Shown here piece after piece: positions 25,188-30,263 of a stretch of 30,263 nucleotides of DNA. The stretch's first letter is position 1. Every line of letters starts with the position of its first letter. Location: NCBI GenBank assembly GCA_900772775.1, contig CAAGRW010000085.1, positions 1 to 30,263 of the forward strand. The letters are read 5' to 3'. A program made the translations under genes and the position numbers. The notes below the pieces were generated by a model. That model worked only from the letters and a program-made list of their open reading frames with translations. It did not search any database and was not told the origin of the DNA. Source of the stretch: Candidatus Rifleibacteriota bacterium (GTDB lineage Bacteria > Vulcanimicrobiota > Xenobia > Xenobiales > Xenobiaceae).

Positions 25188-26207
25188 TTAAGTACCGAAA
25201 AGCTCTTGTAAATAGGCATACATTTCTGGGTCACGCTGCTCTACTAGAGGTTTTAACGTGGGTTGGAAATAGGCTTCCACAGTTTCGGCAAAATATTCTG
25301 CCGGATTGGTAGCCGCGTAACTTGAAACCAAACCGGTGCGACTGTGACGGAATTTATTCCACAGTTGTACCGACAAAGGCAAGCGGCGACCGTGTCCTTC
25401 ACTAAAAGCGTTGTCGTAGGCGTGGGCAAATTCGTGTCGAGCGACCGAGTGATTGGGCTGCCCTAGCTGTTCTTCGCCTATAACTAACAAACGCCGTGAA
25501 GAATCATATAATCCGCGCACTTCAGACCAGTAGCGACCGTCAAAGGTTTTTTCGGAGGGAGCTACCACGTACATGCCCTTAATTTTTAGTTGGGTGAGAG
25601 CTTGGCGACGATCCAGTACGATAATATGAGCTCCGAAGGAACGTACCTGGGAAATGATCTTGGCTCCCATGGGTTCGAGTTCGTCTTGAACTTTCAAGCG
25701 TGAAGCTTCGGTTGGAGCGTAGTAGATCATGCGGTTGATCGTTTCGCGTACGGGCGAATAAACTTGGTGGCGGACACGCTTATCAGAACTAGTGGGCACG
25801 AATCCGGAAAGTTGAATCGTGGTAGGAAAAATTAAATTTTGGGGTTGCTTTTGCCCTTCTTGTTCTGATTTGCTGCGGCGGAAAGAGTCTAAATCGCTGA
25901 GCAAGCCGTTGAAGTCGCGCTCAGGCTTTTCTTCTTCCTCTTCGTCATCATCTTCTTCGCCGATAAGATCGATGCCCTTATGCTTAAGAAGTTTTCGGCG
26001 CAATTTTTTTAAATAGGCTTTGGCTTCAGGTGACAAAGTGACCGAATCTTCCAAATTGCCTTGTAAAGCCAAAGCAACCTGATCTTCAATATCACCTACT
26101 TCTTTTAATATGTTCGATTTTACGCTGCGGGCCATTTCGCGCTGAACGGCCTGCAGATAACCTGCGTCGTATGTCCCTAAGTTGGGCCCGCGAATTTCCA
26201 TACCCAT
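25188..26207 (-). CDS. Zinc metalloprotease with a lethal-factor-like catalytic domain
   Basis: A 339-residue protein. The C-terminal 180 residues look like the ATLF (anthrax lethal factor-like, peptidase family M34) domain: ARHEFAHAYDN gives the HExxH zinc site (His258, Glu259, His262), and SSYAATNPAEYFAETVEAY gives the downstream Tyr and zinc-ligand Glu. The N-terminal third is helical and charged, with an acidic run (EEDDDEEEEE, residues 84-93) and a disordered link. There is no signal peptide, so it acts in the cytoplasm or leaves by another route. The frame opens at a TTG at 26225, but the ATG at 26207, nine bases after AGGG, is preferred; ATG 26201 is possible. The substrate is unknown. 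Confidence 0.75.
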   Translation of the reverse strand: MGMEIRGPNLGTYDAGYLQAVQREMARSVKSNILKEVGDIEDQVALALQGNLEDSVTLSPEAKAYLKKLRRKLLKHKGIDLIGEEDDDEEEEEKPERDFNGLLSDLDSFRRSKSEQEGQKQPQNLIFPTTIQLSGFVPTSSDKRVRHQVYSPVRETINRMIYYAPTEASRLKVQDELEPMGAKIISQVRSFGAHIIVLDRRQALTQLKIKGMYVVAPSEKTFDGRYWSEVRGLYDSSRRLLVIGEEQLGQPNHSVARHEFAHAYDNAFSEGHGRRLPLSVQLWNKFRHSRTGLVSSYAATNPAEYFAETVEAYFQPTLKPLVEQRDPEMYAYLQELFGT

Positions 26208-26267
26208 AAGCAATAACCCTGACAAACAATAGATGGAAGTGAAATTTAGAAACGCCTCTGTAATTAA

Positions 26268-26322
26268 ATAAGCGAACTGTCAGTCTGTTTCTTTTTAGTT
26301 GAATCGACTGCCGTTCGCTTAT
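26268..26322 (-). repeat. Long inverted repeat upstream of the metalloprotease gene
   Basis: Perfect 10-base arms ATAAGCGAAC and GTTCGCTTAT with an inner CAGTC/GACTG stem. It is the second of two tandem hairpins between nadE and the metalloprotease gene. A second terminator or a 5' leader structure are both possible. Confidence 0.55.
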
Positions 26323-26340
26323 GTCTGTCCTATCAAATTG

Positions 26341-26399
26341 AAAGTATGTCGGAGTAAAGCAAAAAGGCGCTTTTTGTATGCTTGCCTCCGACAAACTTT
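26341..26399 (-). terminator. Extended terminator hairpin after nadE
   Basis: A 59-base inverted repeat: AAAGT/ACTTT, TGTCGGAG/CTCCGACA, AAGC/GCTT and an inner CAAAAAG/CTTTTTG stem. It starts about 20 bases past the nadE stop. The inner stem with its T run looks like an intrinsic terminator. Confidence 0.75.
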
Positions 26400-26417
26400 A
26401 GCTTAGACAGGCTGCGA

Positions 26418-28067
26418 CTAAAGAGCGTGGATACCTTTGGTAATGGGCATATGGCGATCTAAACCCAAAAGCATAGGCGACAACTTCAAACCAATCGGCC
26501 CTTGCTGACGTTTGAACTCGCTGCGCTCTACCAAGCGAACCACTTTCTCTACCATAGCTTCAGCGAAGCCCGCTTCCTTGAGTTGGGCTTTAGTGTAGCC
26601 TTCTTCGAGATAGGCTTTAAGTATGGCGTCAAGTACATCGTAGTCGGGCAAACTATCAGAGTCTTTTTGACCTTCATGCAACTCGGCTGACGGAGGACGG
26701 GTAATAATCAGAGAGGGAATAATCTCTTTTTCCCGGTTGAAGTAACGACAAACGGAGCGAACTTCATTTTTGTAAAGGTCCATAATTGGAGCAATGCCAC
26801 CGGCTCCGTCGCCATATAAAGTGGAATAACCTACGGCTTCTTCGGCTTTATTGCCCGTACATATCGCTAACCAACCGAATTTGTTGGCCATAGCCATAAC
26901 TAAAATAGCACGGATACGAGCTTGTATATTTTCTTCTGTAATATCAAAATCACGACCGGCAAAAGCTGAAGCTAACAACTCGGTAAAAGCAGCTCTTGGC
27001 CCTTCGATAGGTAACAATTGCAAATCAATACCGAGGTTCTTACAAAGTTTGGCGCCTTCTTCTTCGCTTATATCAGTACTGAAGCGGCTGGGCATATAAA
27101 GGCCGTGCACATGTTCTGCGCCCAGAGTGCTTACGGCTAAAGCGGCACATAAGGCCGAGTCGATACCTCCGGAAATACCCAAAACAACATCGGTAAAACC
27201 GTTCTTGCGCATATAATCGCCTAAGCCCAAGCTCATTGCTTCGGTTTGTTCATGCTCTTTGGCCCATTTTTCATCTGCAGAAGGAAGTTGGACAGCTTGA
27301 GCGTCATTTTGTGTATTCAAGCTCCAGAGAGCGCAGTATGTTTGGAAGCGTGGTGCGTAATTTAAAAGTTGGCCTTGCTCAGAAATAAGCAACGATCCAC
27401 CTTCTAAAACGATCTGATCTTGGCCGCCGATTAAGTTGGCGTCTAAGATATTTACTCCCAATTCTTGGGCACGCTGTTGTAACAAAGAAGCATGGCGGTG
27501 CCAGTGTCCGGTTACAAAAGGACGGGCGGCCAGATTGATGGCTAAAATCTGACCGTTGTCGCGTTGCTTCTCTTGCTCTACTAAAGAAGCAAATTCTTCA
27601 TCCAGAATTTCCTCATCTACAGATAAGATAATTCTGTAACCTTCGTGATTGATGACGGTTGCTTTGGCAAAACTGTTATTAAAATAGTCAGAGGCAGCAA
27701 ACCAAGAATGATCGTGCAAGGTTGAAGCTTGCCAAGGAGCAATTTCGGCTTTTTCGTTGTATGAAAGCAAGACTGCTCCGTTGTAAAGTATTTCTTCTCC
27801 GTCTTCTTGACTTATAACTGGAGAGCCGAGGATAACTTTTAGACCTTGACAATTTTCAGCTATGCTGTGCCAAGCTTTAGTAATAGTGGCTGTAAAAGTA
27901 CGATTGCGAAGCAAGTCGTGAGGGGGATAACCAGTAAGAGCCATCTGAGGAAAAACGACCAGGGAAGCTTGAGCTTCTTTGGCTTGCTCGATGGCTTCGA
28001 TAATGAGGCGACTATTATTTTCAATGTCGCCGACAGTAGGATTTACCTGAGCTATAAACAGTTTCAT
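26418..28067 (-). CDS. nadE: NAD+ synthase with a catalytically degenerate glutaminase domain
   Basis: A 549-residue two-domain NAD synthase that converts nicotinate adenine dinucleotide to NAD+ with ATP. The C-terminal synthetase domain is intact: the SGGIDSA loop at 299-305, CTGNKAE, GDGAGGIAPI and RPPSAEL. The N-terminal domain (1 to about 250) is a nitrilase-type glutaminase by overall match (FPQMALTGYPPHDLL, LIGGQDQIVLEGGS), but the catalytic triad is gone: Glu is Gln41, Lys aligns with Ala114, and Cys aligns with Asp151 (SVDEEIL for the usual ICEDIW). Its only cysteines in this half are at 73 and 245. It should therefore use free ammonia or a partner. It starts ATG at 28067 with a weak site; a TATAAT lies upstream. 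Confidence 0.93.
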   Translation of the reverse strand: MKLFIAQVNPTVGDIENNSRLIIEAIEQAKEAQASLVVFPQMALTGYPPHDLLRNRTFTATITKAWHSIAENCQGLKVILGSPVISQEDGEEILYNGAVLLSYNEKAEIAPWQASTLHDHSWFAASDYFNNSFAKATVINHEGYRIILSVDEEILDEEFASLVEQEKQRDNGQILAINLAARPFVTGHWHRHASLLQQRAQELGVNILDANLIGGQDQIVLEGGSLLISEQGQLLNYAPRFQTYCALWSLNTQNDAQAVQLPSADEKWAKEHEQTEAMSLGLGDYMRKNGFTDVVLGISGGIDSALCAALAVSTLGAEHVHGLYMPSRFSTDISEEEGAKLCKNLGIDLQLLPIEGPRAAFTELLASAFAGRDFDITEENIQARIRAILVMAMANKFGWLAICTGNKAEEAVGYSTLYGDGAGGIAPIMDLYKNEVRSVCRYFNREKEIIPSLIITRPPSAELHEGQKDSDSLPDYDVLDAILKAYLEEGYTKAQLKEAGFAEAMVEKVVRLVERSEFKRQQGPIGLKLSPMLLGLDRHMPITKGIHAL

Positions 28068-28111
28068 GGTAGGCTGATAGCCTTTCTAGCTAGTTTAGTA
28101 GCGATACTTTG

Positions 28112-28117
28112 ATTATA
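28112..28117 (-). promoter_or_regulatory. -10 element (TATAAT) for nadE
   Basis: A perfect minus-strand TATAAT at 28117-28112, about 45 bases before the nadE start and just after the terminator of the upstream gene. No matching -35 is visible. Confidence 0.35.
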
Positions 28118-28129
28118 TGTTTCAAATAA

Positions 28130-28157
28130 AGCCCTCGATCTTGATAGAACGAGGGCT
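28130..28157 (-). terminator. Terminator after the exported 319-residue protein gene
   Basis: Perfect 8-base GC-rich arms AGCCCTCG and CGAGGGCT with a 12-base loop, followed on the minus strand by TTATTTG. It sits about 12 bases past the stop codon and isolates nadE from the upstream gene. Confidence 0.85.
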
Positions 28158-28169
28158 CGGTGGAAAAAA

Positions 28170-29129
28170 CTATTTCTTGGTATTAGTTAAACGGGGGAGA
28201 GGACGGAATACCACATGGAAAGCTTCGTCGTCGGTGCCTATACATAAGTCGGCATTCTCGCCGAAGTAGCTGCAAAGAGATTCTACTTTTAAGCCATCAA
28301 TGCGATAGTTCTGTATCGGCTCTTTAAGCATGGAGAGTTGGTAACCTTTATCTTTGATCTCCACAGTTCCAACTTCGCAAATAACGGAGTCGAAGGGGCC
28401 CAGATCGCCATCATCGGTAGTTCCTACACTGAGAATGCGGAATTTGTTCTCTCCACTGGGCTGTAAGTTTAAGTCTGAACAACTGCGACCGCCGTTAAGG
28501 AAATCGCGCAAATCGATTGTTTTACGCTCTAACTCTACAAGCTTGTTGCCTTCTAAACGGGTTACGACTAATTGGCCGGCATGTTTTGAATCACCGCGCA
28601 GGCCTAAAAATATGTAAGTATTTTGCTGACCGTCTTGTAAAGCGGCACAACCTTCTATTTGCAAATGATCCGGAGTCATACCGTCGGCAGGCATGGGAAA
28701 AGGATTAAAGACGTTTACCACTCTGGCTATCCAACCGGAATAAGGATCGTGGCCTACTTCAATCTCGAAAGCCCTACCGGATCCGCCTTTCCAATAGCCG
28801 CTTTCGAAGGCGTAAAAATGATAGGGACGTCCCGGTACTTGACAGATAGCTTCTAAGTCACTGGCTTTCTGAGCTGAGGAATTGTCGTTTACATCCCAGG
28901 AAGTCACTTCAATAGGTAAAAACTTGGCGCCTTTCTCGTCTTTTACTTGAAGGATATGCAAGCGAGGCTTGTCCGATTTCGTTTTGACGTCCGAGACTGT
29001 TATGATGGCGTTTTGATTCAAGTTGGTCATGCCGCTAATGTCGGCTGGATCGGCCAGAGCCGGAACTGCCAAACCTAAAGCTAAAGCCGTACTGCACAGA
29101 GCAAGGGAAAATTTTGATGCTATAGACAC
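28170..29129 (-). CDS. Exported protein, possibly a DUF3616/phytase-esterase-like beta-propeller
   Basis: A 319-residue protein with a clear signal peptide (residues 1-26, ALA before DPAD), so it is periplasmic or secreted. The mature part is beta-rich with repeated segments such as IEGCAAL, YIFLGLRGDS, SVGTTDDGD and LCIGTDDEAFHVVFRPLP. These recall DUF3616-type propeller proteins, in which similar LRG and GTDDE motifs occur, but I cannot confirm the family. Five or six cysteines in the mature protein could form disulfides. The start is GTG at 29129 with GAGAGGT upstream. It is divergent from the polymerase-like gene and ends at its own terminator, so it is probably monocistronic. Confidence 0.7.
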   Translation of the reverse strand: MSIASKFSLALCSTALALGLAVPALADPADISGMTNLNQNAIITVSDVKTKSDKPRLHILQVKDEKGAKFLPIEVTSWDVNDNSSAQKASDLEAICQVPGRPYHFYAFESGYWKGGSGRAFEIEVGHDPYSGWIARVVNVFNPFPMPADGMTPDHLQIEGCAALQDGQQNTYIFLGLRGDSKHAGQLVVTRLEGNKLVELERKTIDLRDFLNGGRSCSDLNLQPSGENKFRILSVGTTDDGDLGPFDSVICEVGTVEIKDKGYQLSMLKEPIQNYRIDGLKVESLCSYFGENADLCIGTDDEAFHVVFRPLPRLTNTKK

Positions 29130-29316
29130 GGTATCGTACCTCTCTTTTTATCGATATTCTTGGGACTGTAGAGCGCACATTGTGCCGAAAGTCGCAAAAT
29201 CGACATAAAGTTCAGTCTAAAATTGTTTTAAACCAGACGGAGGGAGTGCGCGTCCTTCTCCGCAAATAACCATGCGTTATTCTTAATAGGCAATTTTTTC
29301 CCCTTCGCTGGCTTTT

Positions 29317-29345
29317 TTGGCTTTAGAGCGAAATTTTGGCATAAA
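29317..29345 (+). promoter_or_regulatory. Candidate sigma-70-type promoter of the polymerase-like gene
   Basis: TTGGCT (-35, 29317-29322) and CATAAA (-10, 29340-29345) are separated by 17 bases, four matches of six each. The predicted start site lies about 18 bases before the ATG at 29370. Confidence 0.33.
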
Positions 29346-29369
29346 CATAAATTGGAGCAAACAGTATAG

Positions 29370-30263
29370 ATGGAAACTGAAAACATAAATATTTCACTGG
29401 CCGACGTGCTTGATAACGATTGCTGTCCCGAACTTTTAGGAGCTAATCCACGTCCACGCGTAGTTGGAGTAGCTGTAAATTACAATGAAGTGTATATATG
29501 GCAGCGTTGTGCTATTGGTGAAGCCGAACCTGACAGCCAGCCGGTTAGGTTAAGCATAGAAAAATTTCGCCCTTATTTCTGGATGCATCATACTAAGTTG
29601 AATGAAGTAAGGGCATATGATGAAGAATGTACTTACGAAAGTAAACAATTGAGCGGAACTGGGTTCTTTAACAGTATTGTTTCAGCTAACAATATTGAAG
29701 AATTAGCTACCTTAAATAAAGAAATTACCTCTATAAACAAAGAGGTCAAAAAAGAGTTCGCCGCTTCTCACTTTGGCGAACACAGCGCTTTGCAACTTTA
29801 TAATAATGATTTGGTAAATTTGTACCTCACTAAAGCCGGATTCTGTCTTTTCAATGGCCTAAATTTTAAAGAAATTTTGCGTTTGGGTTTGACGGTATTT
29901 ACTTCTTGTGGCAACGGAGAAAATTTGCACGGTTGCACCGAAGAAAGTATTGGTTGTCTTTATATGCACCTTTCCGATGGCCGAGAAAAATTGCTTTGTT
30001 TGGATGATTATGAAGGCGACGAAGCCAAGTTACTTAAAGACTTTGTGCAAAATGTGAAAAATTGGGATCCTGATATTATTGAAGGCCATTTTTTATATGA
30101 TGATATTTTGCCTTATTTGCAAGCTAGAGCCAAAGCCGTCAAGGTAAAATTGCTGCTGGGGCGTGAATTTATTCAGGCAGACAAAAAACGCAGTGTACCT
30201 AAAGGCGTTTGCTTGGAGCCCAAAGGACGCAAAACTTACACTACTATTGCCAATAAACGCTAC
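29370..30263 (+). CDS. Family B DNA polymerase-like protein, 5' part, with a degenerate exonuclease domain
   Basis: The first 298 codons of a gene that runs off the window; no stop is reached. It matches the N-terminal and exonuclease regions of bacterial family B (PolB-type) polymerases: YLTKAGFCLFNGLNF, then WDPDIIEGH and LPYLQARA and LLLGRE. The exonuclease acidic residues are lost: the Exo I motif (usual DIET) reads TVFT at 175-178, and the Exo II Asn and Asp positions are Phe241 and Ile246 (HFLYDDILPYL for HNIFxFDLPYL). The polymerase palm lies beyond the window, so activity cannot be judged. The ATG at 29370 follows GGAG at 12 bases. Repair or translesion roles are possible, and it may be a non-polymerising homologue. 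Confidence 0.8.
   Translation, partial: METENINISLADVLDNDCCPELLGANPRPRVVGVAVNYNEVYIWQRCAIGEAEPDSQPVRLSIEKFRPYFWMHHTKLNEVRAYDEECTYESKQLSGTGFFNSIVSANNIEELATLNKEITSINKEVKKEFAASHFGEHSALQLYNNDLVNLYLTKAGFCLFNGLNFKEILRLGLTVFTSCGNGENLHGCTEESIGCLYMHLSDGREKLLCLDDYEGDEAKLLKDFVQNVKNWDPDIIEGHFLYDDILPYLQARAKAVKVKLLLGREFIQADKKRSVPKGVCLEPKGRKTYTTIANKRY

Noticed and set aside
26418..28067. nadE as a decaying pseudogene
   Set aside because: There are no stops or frameshifts, and the synthetase domain keeps all its motifs; only the glutaminase residues are changed.
1..30263. tRNA, rRNA, CRISPR array, insertion sequence or phage genes
   Set aside because: I saw no cloverleaf, no regularly spaced repeat, no transposase or integrase motif and no terminal repeats.

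Overview
This window is an ordinary chromosomal segment of a bacterium with mid-range GC (by eye, mid-40s percent). Almost all genes lie on the minus strand. I see no rRNA, tRNA, CRISPR array, phage genes or insertion sequence, and no gene-free stretch above about 250 bases. The gene content suggests an anaerobic or microaerobic, hopanoid-making bacterium: molybdenum hydroxylases, squalene-hopene cyclase, a Hanks-type kinase, amylomaltase and a family B DNA polymerase-like protein. I cannot place the phylum from sequence alone. A deep-branching lineage such as non-photosynthetic Cyanobacteriota is a guess.

Region 1 (1-7878, minus) is a purine/xanthine-type molybdenum hydroxylase operon. It reads: a ModE-like winged helix fused to a nucleotidyltransferase-like domain; a MocA-type cofactor cytidylyltransferase; separate Mo, 2Fe-2S and FAD subunits; a hairpin terminator/attenuator; then a second Mo subunit with its own fused 2Fe-2S domain. 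Region 2 (8110-13818) holds a GNAT acetyltransferase, a membrane-anchored protein of unknown function, a HAD phosphatase, amylomaltase (malQ) and a 137-residue orphan, with strong bidirectional terminators at the convergent junctions. Region 3 (14008-19409, minus) is a run of a small membrane protein, squalene-hopene cyclase, a 477-residue unknown and peptidase T. Region 4 (19588-28067, minus) has a Ser/Thr kinase, a large exported transglutaminase-fold protein, a lethal-factor-like zinc metalloprotease and NAD synthase. Region 5 (28170 to the end) has an exported protein and, divergently, the 5' part of a family B DNA polymerase-like gene that runs off the window.

The most striking pattern is that five unrelated proteins carry a recognisable enzymatic domain whose catalytic residues are replaced while the reading frame and the rest of the protein look intact. 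They are the nucleotidyltransferase half of the ModE fusion, the cyclase-like C-terminus of the kinase, the transglutaminase core (Cys to Pro), the glutaminase half of NAD synthase (Glu, Lys and Cys all lost) and the 3'-5' exonuclease domain of the polymerase-like protein. I inferred these from family motifs remembered and aligned by eye. They are the main leads here.
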